Source of the DNA: an uncultured Bacteroidales bacterium
Lineage (GTDB): Bacteria > Bacteroidota > Bacteroidia > Bacteroidales > P3
DNA length: 54,436 nt
Assembly (NCBI GenBank): GCA_905234665.1
Contig: CAJOIV010000026.1
Span: 1 to 54,436, forward strand
Direction: 5' to 3'
Shown here: positions 33,433 through 41,920 of the stretch, piece after piece
Position numbering within the stretch: position 1 is the first letter of the stretch
How the letters are laid out: every line of letters starts with the position of its first letter
The notes under the pieces: generated by a model
Databases searched by the model: none
Seen by the model: the letters and a program-made list of their open reading frames with translations, nothing else
What the model was told of the DNA's origin: nothing
Program-made: the position numbers and the translations under genes

Positions 33433-36400
33433 TTATTTGGCGTCCACTGCCTTCTGCGAGGATTTGGAAATCTCGTAGACAAGCGAGCAGGCGATGCAGA
33501 GTGACGAGAATACACCCACCAGCACACCCACGAGGATGGCGAAAATGAATCCGCGGATAACCTCGCCGCCGAAGATGAACATCATCAGCAGGGTGAAGAA
33601 GGTGGTGCCGCTGGTGTTGATGGTACGGGCCAGCGTGGAGTTGATGGCATCGTTCATGTGGGTCTTCAGGTCGCGCTTCGGGTAGAGGGTACGGTACTCA
33701 CGCACGCGGTCGAAGATAACCACCGTGGCGTTGATGGAGTAACCGATAACCGTCAGCACGGCGGCGATGAACGACTGGTCCACATCCAGGTTGAAGGGCA
33801 TCAGGCCATGCAACAGGGCGAAGACGCCGATGACGAGGATGGTGTCGTGCGCCAGGGCGGCGACACTACCCACGCCGAAGCGCCAGCTGCGGAAGCGGAG
33901 GCCGATGTAGACGAACATCACCAACAGACCGCCGATAACTGCCAGGAAGGCGTTACGCACGAGGTCGTTGGCGATTGTGGCGCCCACCTGCTCCGACTGG
34001 ATGATACCCAACTGGTTGGTCTCCGTCGAGCGGAAGTCCTCCTCGCTGATCTGGGTGGCGAAGAAGGGGGCTGTTCCGGCATACAGCTTGGAGAGGATTT
34101 CGTTGTTGACCTCCTCGCTGTCCTCGTTTACCTTATATTTAGTAGTGACCTTCAACTGTCTGGAAGGACCATAGGTCTTCACCTCGGGGGCTTCGCCGAA
34201 CTGGTCGTTCAAAGCGGAACGGACATCCACGGCGTTGACAGGCTGGTCGAAGCGGACCACATAGGTGCGGCCACCCGTGAAGTCGATACCGGGGTTGAGG
34301 TGACGGGTGAAGATACCCGCCAGGCAGATGACGATGGCCACGCAGGCGATAACATAGAAGGTCTTGCGCTTGCCGATGAAATCGATATGGACATCACGCA
34401 TGAAGTTCTCCGAGAAGGGGAACGAGAAGTTCATCTTCTTCTTGTGCGTCAGCATCCAGTCGATGCAGAGACGGGTGATGAAGATAGAGGTGAACAGCGA
34501 GGTGGCGATACCGATGCAGAGGGTGACGGCGAAACCGCGCACGGGGCCCGAACCAAAGAGGATGAGCACCAGACCCAGCAGGAAGGTAGTCACCTGACCG
34601 TCGATGATGGCCGAGTAGGCATTCTTGAAACCGGCAGCCACAGCGTTGGACATGCTGGAGCCTGCGCGGAGCTCTTCCTTGATACGTTCATATATAATGA
34701 CGTTGCCGTCCACGGCCATGGCCAGCGTCAACACAATACCGGCGATACCGGGCATCGTGAGGACTGCACCCACCGAGGCAAGCACACCCATCAGGAGGAA
34801 CACGTTGGTGACAAGGGCAATCACAGACACCCAGCCACCGCGGTTGTAGAAGACCACCATGTAGATGAGTACCACGATGAAAGCCAGGATGAAGGAGAGG
34901 AGACCGTTGTTGATGGACTCCTGACCCAGCGAGGGGCCTACCACAGCCTCCTGCACGATGACGGCAGGGGCGGGCAGCTTACCGGACTTCAGGATGTTGG
35001 CAAGGTCTTTGGCTTCTTCCAGCGTGAAGCTACCCGTGATAGAGGAACGGCCTCCGGCAATCTCGCCGTTGACCACGGGAGCGGAGTACACCAGATTGTC
35101 GAGCACGATGGCCACGCACTTGCCGACATTCTCGCCGGTAATACGTTTCCAGTCGCGCGCACCCTCATTATTCATCGTCATGGAAATCTCGTTGCCGCCG
35201 GTCTGGCTGAAGTCCTGACGGGCATCGGAAATCACATCGCCGCCCAGCAGTGCAGCACCGTCGCGGGTGGTGATGCGGATGGCGAACAGCTGGTAGAGGT
35301 CGGAGCCGTCCTTGATGGGCTTGGCGCTCCAGAGGAACTTCACCGTGCGGGAGTCGAGCACCTTCTTGTCGAAGGCAGTCTGCAGCATGCGGTCGATGGC
35401 CTCGCGGTTCTTGCCGCGGGCATAACCGACAACGGGGGTCTCCTTCACGAGGTTGCCCTGGTTGTCGACACTCGGCATGAGCATATTCTCATTGAAGAGG
35501 GGATGGTCCTTCGTGGCGGCGGCCAGCGACTCCTCCGTCTCAGAGGTGTTGTTGCCCTCGGTCAGGGCGTTCAGCAGAGAGTCGCCCTCGCTGACGGCGG
35601 CGTTCTCATTGGCCTCGGGAGCACTGGTCTCCTCCGTCTGGGTCTCTTCAGTGCCGATGGAGGCGATATATCTGTCAGCCTTCTCCAGCATAGGATAGGC
35701 GTCGAGGTTGTCATAGGTCAGCCAGAACTCCAGCTGGGCGGTACCCTGCAGGAGCTTGCGGACACGCTGGGGGTCCTTCACACCGGGCAGCTCGACGAGG
35801 ATGCGCTCGGAGGCGCGGAGCTGCTGGATGGTGGGCTGGGCCACACCGAACTTGTCGATACGCTGGCGGAGCACCTCGTAGGTACGGTCGTAGGCGCTGG
35901 CGGCCTCTTCGCGGACCACCTTGATGACGGCCTCGTTGTCGTCGTTCAGCTTGATGCGGTCACGCAGCTGGGTGTTGAAATAGGAAGCCAACTGGACATT
36001 GGGGTCCAACTGCATGATGGCCTCGTAGAAGAGCGACACGAAGTCGCGGTTGGTTGTTCTTTTCTGGTTGGCCAGGGCCATGTCGATGGCCTTGTTGAAG
36101 GTGGTGTCGTCTGTGTGGTTGGCCAGGGCGCGCACCACGTCGACCGTGGAGACCTCCAGCATCACGTTCATACCGCCTTTCAGGTCCAAGCCGAGATTAA
36201 TCTCGCGGGCTTGGCACTGACGGTAGGTATAGCCGAAGTATACCACCTCACTTGCCATGGAATCAAGATACTGGGACTCGCAGGCAATCCGCAGGGAGTC
36301 CGTCAGCGACTGGGCGTGTACCGCGTCGCCATGAGTCTTGGCGTTAATCAGATTTTGTGTCTCGTTGCTGTTAACATAGGCATCGGCTGCTGCAGCCGCA

Positions 36401-36501
36401 TTGTTCTGGATACGGTTTGTGACAACTGTAAACGACAATTGAATCAAACACACGATCACGAAAGCCCATGTGAGAAACCTAATAAGTCCTTTATTCTGCA
36501 T
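33433..36501 (-). CDS. secDF: Fused protein-export membrane protein SecDF
   Basis: A proton-motive-force-driven inner-membrane subunit that pulls exported proteins through SecYEG. The 1022-residue protein fuses SecD (about 1-660) and SecF (about 670-1022). Motifs are NLGLDLKGGMNVMLEV (D1), the P1 periplasmic domain with ERILVELPGVKDPQRV, AMAVDGNVIIYERIKEELR (D4), LNPGIDFTGGRTYVVRF (F1) and GYSINATVVIFDRVREY (F4). It has twelve predicted membrane segments. The SecD periplasmic loop carries an acidic Glu/Thr/Asn-rich insert (about 300-345), as in other Bacteroidetes. It heads the operon that continues into the TonB receptor and T9SS genes. Confidence 0.95.
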   Translation of the reverse strand: MQNKGLIRFLTWAFVIVCLIQLSFTVVTNRIQNNAAAAADAYVNSNETQNLINAKTHGDAVHAQSLTDSLRIACESQYLDSMASEVVYFGYTYRQCQAREINLGLDLKGGMNVMLEVSTVDVVRALANHTDDTTFNKAIDMALANQKRTTNRDFVSLFYEAIMQLDPNVQLASYFNTQLRDRIKLNDDNEAVIKVVREEAASAYDRTYEVLRQRIDKFGVAQPTIQQLRASERILVELPGVKDPQRVRKLLQGTAQLEFWLTYDNLDAYPMLEKADRYIASIGTEETQTEETSAPEANENAAVSEGDSLLNALTEGNNTSETEESLAAATKDHPLFNENMLMPSVDNQGNLVKETPVVGYARGKNREAIDRMLQTAFDKKVLDSRTVKFLWSAKPIKDGSDLYQLFAIRITTRDGAALLGGDVISDARQDFSQTGGNEISMTMNNEGARDWKRITGENVGKCVAIVLDNLVYSAPVVNGEIAGGRSSITGSFTLEEAKDLANILKSGKLPAPAVIVQEAVVGPSLGQESINNGLLSFILAFIVVLIYMVVFYNRGGWVSVIALVTNVFLLMGVLASVGAVLTMPGIAGIVLTLAMAVDGNVIIYERIKEELRAGSSMSNAVAAGFKNAYSAIIDGQVTTFLLGLVLILFGSGPVRGFAVTLCIGIATSLFTSIFITRLCIDWMLTHKKKMNFSFPFSENFMRDVHIDFIGKRKTFYVIACVAIVICLAGIFTRHLNPGIDFTGGRTYVVRFDQPVNAVDVRSALNDQFGEAPEVKTYGPSRQLKVTTKYKVNEDSEEVNNEILSKLYAGTAPFFATQISEEDFRSTETNQLGIIQSEQVGATIANDLVRNAFLAVIGGLLVMFVYIGLRFRSWRFGVGSVAALAHDTILVIGVFALLHGLMPFNLDVDQSFIAAVLTVIGYSINATVVIFDRVREYRTLYPKRDLKTHMNDAINSTLARTINTSGTTFFTLLMMFIFGGEVIRGFIFAILVGVLVGVFSSLCIACSLVYEISKSSQKAVDAK

Positions 36502-36548
36502 ATTTTACGTGTTAAAGTGTTTTTTAGTTAGTACTCTGTTTGAACATG

Positions 36549-36606
36549 CAAAGATAAGAATTTTTATCGACTCAACAAGGTTTTTGCTAAAAAAAGTGTA
36601 CTTTTG
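36549..36606. promoter_or_regulatory. Divergent promoters of secDF (-) and radC (+)
   Basis: The complement of 36549-36556 reads TATCTTTG, with TTGTTG about 16 bases upstream, and faces secDF. On the plus strand 36599-36606 reads TACTTTTG, 17 bases before the radC ATG at 36624. Both match TAnnTTTG. Confidence 0.5.
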
Positions 36607-36623
36607 CAAAAAAATCCACAGAC

Positions 36624-37352
36624 ATGATTCCAGAAAACCCCTCCGACGAAACTAAAAATCTGCCCATTACGCAGTGGCCCGAAGAAGACCGTCCACGAGA
36701 AAAAATGATCGCCCTCGGAAAAAAGAGCCTTACCAACAGCGAGCTCGTCGCCATCCTCCTCCGCACAGGCATTCCCGGCGCCTCGGCCATACAGCTTGCC
36801 CAGCAGATTCTGAGCAGCTCAGGCAACCGCCTGATAGACCTTGCCCGCCTGGAAGTCAGCGACCTGCGTGCCAAAGGTATCGGTCCCGCCAAGGCTGTCG
36901 CCGTCATGGCCGCCCTCGAACTGGGCAACCGCATGCTGCGCGAGAATGTGGAGAGCCGCGAGACCGTCCTCAAGGACAGCAAAGACCTCTTCCATTTCTT
37001 CGCTTCGCGCATCGCCGACATCGACCACGAGGAGTTCCACGCCGTATACCTCAACCAACGGGGCAAGGTATCATGGTATCAGAGGATTGCAGAAGGCGGA
37101 CTGACCGAGACCACGGTCGACATGCGGAGGCTTTTCGCCCCTGCCGTCGAGCATCGTGCCGCCTCACTCGCCGTGGCGCACAACCACCCGTCGGGGGAAC
37201 TCACGCCCAGCAGGCACGACAAGGAACTCACCCGCCGCATCGCCGAAGCGGGCAGAATCCTCAACGTCAGGCTGACGGACCACATCATTGTAGGCATCAC
37301 CCCTGCGGGCAGGCACGACTATTTCAGCTTTGCCGAGAACGGTCTTTTGTGA
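36624..37352 (+). CDS. radC: RadC family JAB/MPN-domain protein
   Basis: 242 residues. The N-terminal helix-hairpin-helix region is LTNSELVAILLRTGIPGASA...RLEVSDLRAKGIGPAKAVAVMAALELG (about 30-110). The C-terminal JAMM/MPN domain has VAHNHPSGELTPSRHDKELTRR (about 188-210), with the metal-binding His-x-His...Asp set. Despite the historical name, a direct DNA-repair role is unproven; the domain suggests a metal-dependent hydrolase acting at DNA. Its last 29 bases overlap the 3' end of the convergent folB gene. Confidence 0.93.
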   Translation: MIPENPSDETKNLPITQWPEEDRPREKMIALGKKSLTNSELVAILLRTGIPGASAIQLAQQILSSSGNRLIDLARLEVSDLRAKGIGPAKAVAVMAALELGNRMLRENVESRETVLKDSKDLFHFFASRIADIDHEEFHAVYLNQRGKVSWYQRIAEGGLTETTVDMRRLFAPAVEHRAASLAVAHNHPSGELTPSRHDKELTRRIAEAGRILNVRLTDHIIVGITPAGRHDYFSFAENGLL

Positions 37353-37692
37353 CCGTCACCGACACTGCCGCCAGGTGCCCCCCAAGGGGTGGATTCATCT
37401 TGTCGACCTCCACCGCGACGCGTTCCACGGCGGGGTATTCCCGCAACAGGGCCTCCCCTATCCTGTCGGCCACATGTTCCAACAGATGCGAGGGGGTCTC
37501 CATCTCGCGTTTCACGGTCTGGTAGACGTCCAGATAACTTACCGTATCGGCTATGTTATCAGTCTTCTGCGCCCGCAGGGTGTCCGTCTCGAAGGTTACA
37601 TCGACGGTGAAATGCGTGCCTATCCGCCGCTCCTCGTCGAAGCAGCCGTGGTAGGCGTAGAAACGCATCCCTTTGAGCGAGATTACCGACAT
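37324..37692 (-). CDS. folB: Dihydroneopterin aldolase
   Basis: Cleaves dihydroneopterin to hydroxymethyl-dihydropterin, the substrate of FolK. The 122-residue protein has GMRFYAYHGCFDEERRIGTHFTVDVTFE (the aldolase start with conserved YxYHGxxxxE, about 8-36), DTVSYLDVY, the substrate Glu in LLEHVADRI and a late lysine in VDKMNPPLGG. Length is typical. It is the last gene of the cyclophilin-pheS-folB group, 12 bases after pheS, and its 3' end overlaps radC tail to tail. Confidence 0.92.
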   Translation of the reverse strand: MSVISLKGMRFYAYHGCFDEERRIGTHFTVDVTFETDTLRAQKTDNIADTVSYLDVYQTVKREMETPSHLLEHVADRIGEALLREYPAVERVAVEVDKMNPPLGGHLAAVSVTVTKDRSRQS

Positions 37693-37704
37693 GGTATCAA
37701 AGCA

Positions 37705-38748
37705 TTACACAATAGCCTCGAACTGTTTCAAGAAACGCAGGTCGTTCTCGAAATAGAGGCGCAGGTCGCGGATCTGGTACTTCAGCATGGCCATGCGCTC
37801 CACACCCATACCGAGGGCGAATCCGGAGTACTGCGTGGGGTCTATACCACATGCTTGCAGCACGTTGGGGTCGACCATGCCGCATCCGAGAATCTCCAGC
37901 CAGCCGGTCCCCTTGCAGATGTTGCAGCCCTTGCCGCCGCAGATGCCGCAGGAGATGTCCATCTCGGCCGACGGTTCGGTGAAGGGGAAATAGGAGGGCC
38001 GCAGGCGTATCTGCGTCTCGGCGCCGAACATCTCTTTGGCGAAGTAGAGGAGCGTCTGCTTCAGGTCGGCGAAGGAGACATGCTTGTCGACATAGAGCGC
38101 CTCGACCTGGTGGAAGATGCAATGGGCGCGGGCGCTGATGGCCTCGTTGCGGAACACGCGGCCCGGGGCGATGATGCGGATGGGGGGCTTCTGGCTCTCC
38201 ATCACGCGCACCTGCACCGACGAGGTGTGGGTGCGCAGCGCCACCTCCTGGCGGCCTTCCTCCTTCTCGACGAAGAAGGTGTCCTGCATGTCGCGCGCAG
38301 GATGGTCGGGCGGGAAATTCAAAGCCGAGAAGAGGTGCCAGTCGTCCTCGATTTCCACCGACTCGGCCACAGTGAAGCCCAGACGGGCGAAAATCTCGGT
38401 GATTTCGTTCATCACCACTGAGAGGACATGACGGCTGCCCAACTGGGTGAAGTCGGCGGGCAGCGAGAGGTCGTTCGTGCTGTTCAGTTCCTCGCTCTGC
38501 TCGCAATAGGCCTTGAACTCCTCTATCTTGTCCATCGCTATTACTTTCAGCTGGTTGAGGGCCTTTCCGAGGTCCTTTTTCTCCTCGTTGGGAACGGATT
38601 TGAACTGCTCGAAGAGGTCGCTGATGATACCCTTCTTGCCCAGATATTTGACACGGAACATTTCCACCTCGGTGGCCTTGTCCTGGAACTTCTCAATCGA
38701 TGTCGACTGGATATCGTTGATGTATTCTTGAATCTTGTCTTTCAACAT
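37705..38748 (-). CDS. pheS: Phenylalanine--tRNA ligase alpha subunit
   Basis: The catalytic subunit of the class II PheRS heterotetramer. The 347-residue protein has an N-terminal coiled coil for tRNA binding (about 1-90), the motif 2-like HQVEALYVDKHVSFADLK, RLRPSYFPFTEPSAEMDI, a four-cysteine-containing CGICGGKGCNICKGTGW (zinc-ribbon-like, usual in Bacteroidetes PheS) and motif 3 ALGMGVERMAMLKY. The gene for the beta subunit is not adjacent. It begins three bases after the cyclophilin gene, implying tight co-transcription. Confidence 0.95.
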   Translation of the reverse strand: MLKDKIQEYINDIQSTSIEKFQDKATEVEMFRVKYLGKKGIISDLFEQFKSVPNEEKKDLGKALNQLKVIAMDKIEEFKAYCEQSEELNSTNDLSLPADFTQLGSRHVLSVVMNEITEIFARLGFTVAESVEIEDDWHLFSALNFPPDHPARDMQDTFFVEKEEGRQEVALRTHTSSVQVRVMESQKPPIRIIAPGRVFRNEAISARAHCIFHQVEALYVDKHVSFADLKQTLLYFAKEMFGAETQIRLRPSYFPFTEPSAEMDISCGICGGKGCNICKGTGWLEILGCGMVDPNVLQACGIDPTQYSGFALGMGVERMAMLKYQIRDLRLYFENDLRFLKQFEAIV

Positions 38749-38751
38749 GGT

Positions 38752-39441
38752 TTATCTCTCTATAATAGACATTTTCATAGTCACGTCGGTCACGGGACGG
38801 TCCATCGCGCCACACTGCACGGCAGCGATCTTGTCGACCACATCAAGTCCCTCGACCACCTCGCCGAACACCGTGTAGTCGCCGTCGAGGAAAGGGGTGC
38901 CTCCCACGGTGGCGTAGGCCTCCACCTGCTCTTTGGTGAAGCTCTTGCCCATGCGCTGTTCAATCATCTTGAGCCGGTCGGCGCTCCATTTCTCGCCCTG
39001 CACGATATAGAACTGGCATGACGACGACTCCTTCTTGGGGTTCACCTGGTCGGCCTGGCGGGCTGCCGCCAGGGCGCCCTTCTTATGGTAAAGGCCGGGG
39101 ACAAACTCGGCGGGGATGGTGTAGCCCAGCGTCCCCTCGCCCAGTGCCTGGCCGGGTTTCGCCGTGCGCGAATTGGGGTCGCCGCCCTGAATCATGAAGT
39201 TGCGTATCACACGGTGGAAAAGCAGTCCGTCGTACACACCTTCGCGCACCAACTTTATGAAATTATCGCGGTGGAGGGGGGTCTCATTGTACAATTTGAC
39301 CACGATGTCGCCCATCGAAGTCTCAATTTTTACATAGGTATCCTTGCTCGCGTTCTTAGCCTGTTTACCAGCATTTTGCGCCGATGCCAGCGAGAGCAGC
39401 GCGGAGAAAAATAATAAAAAAGCAACTTTTTTTGTTTTCAT
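38752..39441 (-). CDS. Secreted cyclophilin-type peptidyl-prolyl isomerase
   Basis: Speeds proline isomerisation during folding in the periplasm. I place the start at the ATG at 39441 (229 residues), because MKTKKVAFLLFFSALLSLASAQ is a textbook signal peptide; the frame stays open upstream to 39501 but that part runs through the promoter. Catalytic motifs are FHRVIRNFMIQGGDP (Arg, Phe, Gln) and CQFYIVQGEKW. An insert of about 40 residues (KMIEQRMGKSFTKEQVEAY) before the final GGTPFLDGDYTVFGEVVEG is common in Bacteroidetes. It is first in the operon with pheS and folB. Confidence 0.9.
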   Translation of the reverse strand: MKTKKVAFLLFFSALLSLASAQNAGKQAKNASKDTYVKIETSMGDIVVKLYNETPLHRDNFIKLVREGVYDGLLFHRVIRNFMIQGGDPNSRTAKPGQALGEGTLGYTIPAEFVPGLYHKKGALAAARQADQVNPKKESSSCQFYIVQGEKWSADRLKMIEQRMGKSFTKEQVEAYATVGGTPFLDGDYTVFGEVVEGLDVVDKIAAVQCGAMDRPVTDVTMKMSIIER

Positions 39442-39456
39442 GCGATAAAAATTTCC

Positions 39457-39504
39457 TATCTTTGCAGTTGCAAAATTAGACAAAAAAATCCACATAAACA
39501 CAAA
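39457..39504. promoter_or_regulatory. Overlapping divergent promoters of the cyclophilin (-) and lipoprotein (+) genes
   Basis: Plus: TATCTTTG at 39457-39464 with TTTG at 39431-39434 (22-base spacer). Minus: TAATTTTG at the complement of 39471-39478 with TTTG at the complement of 39501-39504 (22-base spacer). The two -7 boxes are seven bases apart, so the promoters cannot be used at once. Confidence 0.6.
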
Positions 39505-39519
39505 AAATAGACAATTTCC

Positions 39520-39936
39520 ATGAAGAAAAAATGCTTGCTCTGGGGAGGCCTTCTGCTAATCAGCGTCTTATCGGCCATTACTTTTTCTGCCTGCGACAAG
39601 GACACTTGGTGCTATCTTGAGGTCTCCGTCATTGACCAAAAGACAAATCTGCCCGCCAGCGACGCCCACCTGCGCATCCACATGGATGGAACCATCGCCG
39701 ACACCGGCATCACCAATTCCAACGGCGTCTACACCACCAAGTTCGCCGCACCCGCCATCCTGAATATCTACGCCCGCCTCCAATACATCGACACACTCAA
39801 CCCCAACGTGCCTTATTTCCGCCAGGGAGTCAAGTCCGTCAGACTGAAGGAAGGCGAGACCGTGCAGGCCACCGCCGTCGTCGAGAGCGACATCCACCGT
39901 GGCGATATCGACAACTGGGAAATCGTTGTCAAGTAA
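39520..39936 (+). CDS. Lipoprotein with Ig-like (carboxypeptidase-regulatory-like) fold
   Basis: 138 residues. MKKKCLLWGGLLLISVLSAITFSAC is a lipoprotein signal (lipobox FSAC). The mature part (VSVIDQKTNLPASDAHLRI...GITNSNGVYTTKFAAPAILNIYA) has the strand pattern of a transthyretin/carboxypeptidase-regulatory-like beta sandwich with an added C-terminal strand. The partner is unknown. It is 24 bases upstream of the DUF4301 gene and shares its transcript. Confidence 0.75.
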   Translation: MKKKCLLWGGLLLISVLSAITFSACDKDTWCYLEVSVIDQKTNLPASDAHLRIHMDGTIADTGITNSNGVYTTKFAAPAILNIYARLQYIDTLNPNVPYFRQGVKSVRLKEGETVQATAVVESDIHRGDIDNWEIVVK

Positions 39937-39959
39937 TTGTCCGACAACATACAACAACC

Positions 39960-41507
39960 ATGAGCAGCCGTTTCACCGAAAACGACCTCCGGCAGATGTC
40001 CTCCTTGGGACTCTCCGAAGAGGCCGTGGAAAAACAGATAGCCAACTTCCGCCAGGGATTCCCCAAAATTGAACTTCTCGACGCCGCCACTGTCGACAAC
40101 GGAGGCGTTCTCCGCCTCGACGACAGCCAGATAGACCGTTACACCACGGCCTACAAACAAGCCTCGAAGGGCAGGAAAATCCTCAAGTTCGTCCCCGCCT
40201 CGGGTGCCGCGACGCGCATGTTCAAGGATCTCTACGCCTTCACCGCCACCTATTTCGGCGTCGACTACAAGATAGAGAAAGAGCATCCCGCCGTCAAGGA
40301 ATTCCTTCAGCACATACGCACCTTCGCGTTCTTCGACGACCTGCAGGCCACGATGGAGCACGCCCATGCCGACTTCGGCGACTACATGGACCGGGGCGAT
40401 TTCGCCACCGTCATCAACTTCCTCCTGCAGGACCGCTACATGGGCTACGGAGGCCTGCCCAAAGGCCTTCTCAAGTTCCATCGCTACGGCCACACCCAGC
40501 GCACCCCCCTCGAGGAGCACATGGTCGAAGGCGCCGAATACGCCCGCATGGACGATGGCACCGTCAACCTCCACTTCACCGTCTCGCCCGAGCACCGCGC
40601 CCTCTTCCGCCGCAAGGTGGCCGAGGTGAAACGCTTCTACGAGAACGCCTTCGGAGTGAAATTCCACATCACCTTCTCTGAACAGAAACACTACACCGAC
40701 ATCATCGCCGTCGACGAGCAGAACAACCCTGTGCGCGACGACGAGGGCCGTCTTGTCTTCCGCCCCGGCGGCCACGGCGCTCTCATCGAGAACCTTAACG
40801 AGCAGCGCGCCGACCTCATCTTCATCAAGAACATCGACAACGTGGTGCCCGACTGGATGAAGCACACCACTATAGTATATAAGAAAGCCCTGGCGGGACT
40901 GCTCCTTGCCACACAGGAACAGTTGTTCAAATACCTCCGCCAACTGGATGCAGGCGCCACCCCCGCCCAGATGAAGGCCATGGCGCGCTTCGTCGAGGAG
41001 ACCCTCCGTCTTGAACTGCCCGACGGCTTTGCCAAGCTCCCTGCCAAAGAGCAGGCCACGCGGCTCCACGCCATCTTCCACCGCCCGCTGCGCGTCTGCG
41101 GCATGGTGCGCAACCAGGGCGAGCCCGGCGGCGGCCCCTTCTTCGTGCGCGACAGCCAGGGAGTCAAGAGCCTGCAGATTGTCGAGACCGCCCAAATCAA
41201 CCGCAACGACCCGCAGCAGGAGGCCATCCTGGCCGGCTCCACCCATTTCAACCCCGTCGACCTCGTCTGCGCCACCAAGGACTACCGCGGCCGCTACTTC
41301 GACCTGCGCAAGTATGTCGACCCCGCCACCGGCTTCATCAGCAAGAAGAGCAAAGGCGCCACCATCCTCAAGTCGCAGGAGCTCCCCGGCCTCTGGAACG
41401 GCGCCATGGCACGATGGAACACCCTCTTCGTCGAGGTGCCCCTGGCCACCTTCAACCCCGTCAAGACCGTCAACGACCTGCTCCGCAAAGAGCATCTCGA
41501 GGCCTGA
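39960..41507 (+). CDS. DUF4301-family protein
   Basis: A 515-residue cytoplasmic protein. The N-terminal FTENDLRQMSSLGLSEEAVEKQIANF and the glycine/serine motif KFVPASGAATRMFKDL are hallmarks of DUF4301, a family nearly confined to Bacteroidetes. The later RPGGHGALIENLNEQ...DLIFIKNIDNVVPD and NQGEPGGGPFFV resemble the substrate loops of nucleotidyltransferase-like (sugar-nucleotide pyrophosphorylase) folds, which suggests but does not prove a sugar-phosphate uridylyltransferase-like activity. The length is typical of the family. It is followed by a terminator. Confidence 0.85.
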   Translation: MSSRFTENDLRQMSSLGLSEEAVEKQIANFRQGFPKIELLDAATVDNGGVLRLDDSQIDRYTTAYKQASKGRKILKFVPASGAATRMFKDLYAFTATYFGVDYKIEKEHPAVKEFLQHIRTFAFFDDLQATMEHAHADFGDYMDRGDFATVINFLLQDRYMGYGGLPKGLLKFHRYGHTQRTPLEEHMVEGAEYARMDDGTVNLHFTVSPEHRALFRRKVAEVKRFYENAFGVKFHITFSEQKHYTDIIAVDEQNNPVRDDEGRLVFRPGGHGALIENLNEQRADLIFIKNIDNVVPDWMKHTTIVYKKALAGLLLATQEQLFKYLRQLDAGATPAQMKAMARFVEETLRLELPDGFAKLPAKEQATRLHAIFHRPLRVCGMVRNQGEPGGGPFFVRDSQGVKSLQIVETAQINRNDPQQEAILAGSTHFNPVDLVCATKDYRGRYFDLRKYVDPATGFISKKSKGATILKSQELPGLWNGAMARWNTLFVEVPLATFNPVKTVNDLLRKEHLEA

Positions 41508-41535
41508 CCGCCGACACTCCCTGTACGAAAACTGC

Positions 41536-41570
41536 AACCCCGTCCCTGATGCACCAGGGACGGGGTTTCT
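41536..41570 (+). terminator. Terminator after the DUF4301 gene
   Basis: A 13-bp stem, AACCCCGTCCCTG (41536-41548) with its complement at 41555-41567, has a six-base loop and is followed by TTTCT. Confidence 0.75.
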
Positions 41571-41627
41571 ACTGTCGGGCAATGGCCGTGCAACGCGGTT
41601 GCCATTCACCCACAATGAATTAGGATT

Positions 41628-41781
41628 TAAGTAGGATTATAACTGCTTGAAACACAGATTTTACGCGCATTTTCTCCGCTATTTCGCCGCAGTTTATCGC
41701 TCCAAGAGCGAAGCCGAGCGGATAAAATCCGCATAAAATCCTGATTAAATGCGCATTAAAAGCGACAATAATCCTAACTTA
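41628..41781. repeat. 154-bp imperfect inverted-repeat element
   Basis: Ends TAAGTAGGATTAT (41628-41640) and ATAATCCTAACTTA (41768-41781) are inverted copies with one extra base. Inside are a dyad at 41693-41726 (TTTATCGCTC / GAGCGGATAAA) and three similar 17-19 base units at 41657-41673, 41721-41738 and 41743-41761 (GAT, A/T-run, CGCAT, A/T-run). The two arms pair imperfectly along most of their length. Either a miniature mobile element or a structured transcript end. It fills most of the gene-free gap 41571-41788. Confidence 0.5.
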
Positions 41782-41788
41782 TTATTTT

Positions 41789-41920
41789 TTAATGCTTTAT
41801 TACCAGCAAAGGCAGGAAAAAGCTGATCAGCCCCAGCCAGGCAAAGAGGATATTGAAAAAGCCCAGAGAAAAGTATATAACTGACCAAATCCACAAATAA
41901 TTGTACCAATGCTGCTTCAT
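41789..41920 (-). CDS. 43-residue membrane protein, possibly a truncated gene
   Basis: The ATG at 41920 overlaps the preceding stop as ATGA. The protein (MKQHWYNYLWIWSVIY...) has two hydrophobic stretches (about 8-20 and 22-40) and ends in LPLLVIKH. From memory, the sequence resembles the N-terminus of longer Bacteroidetes membrane proteins that carry 4Fe-4S cysteines further on. If so this is a truncated remnant, cut where the 154-bp repeat element begins. As it stands it is an intact small ORF at the end of the lemA/TPM operon. Confidence 0.5.
   Translation of the reverse strand: MKQHWYNYLWIWSVIYFSLGFFNILFAWLGLISFFLPLLVIKH

Noticed and set aside
33658..36531. A 957-codon open frame on the plus strand across secDF
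   Set aside because: It is the antisense shadow of secDF, whose motifs are unambiguous. The plus-strand product is His/Asp/Gly/Val-rich and resembles no family.
39442..39501. N-terminal extension of the cyclophilin
   Set aside because: It covers both divergent promoters and lies before a complete signal peptide starting at 39441.
39813..41615. A 600-codon minus-strand frame across the DUF4301 gene
   Set aside because: The plus-strand DUF4301 protein has family motifs and good spacing, and is followed by a terminator. The minus-strand frame even runs through that terminator.
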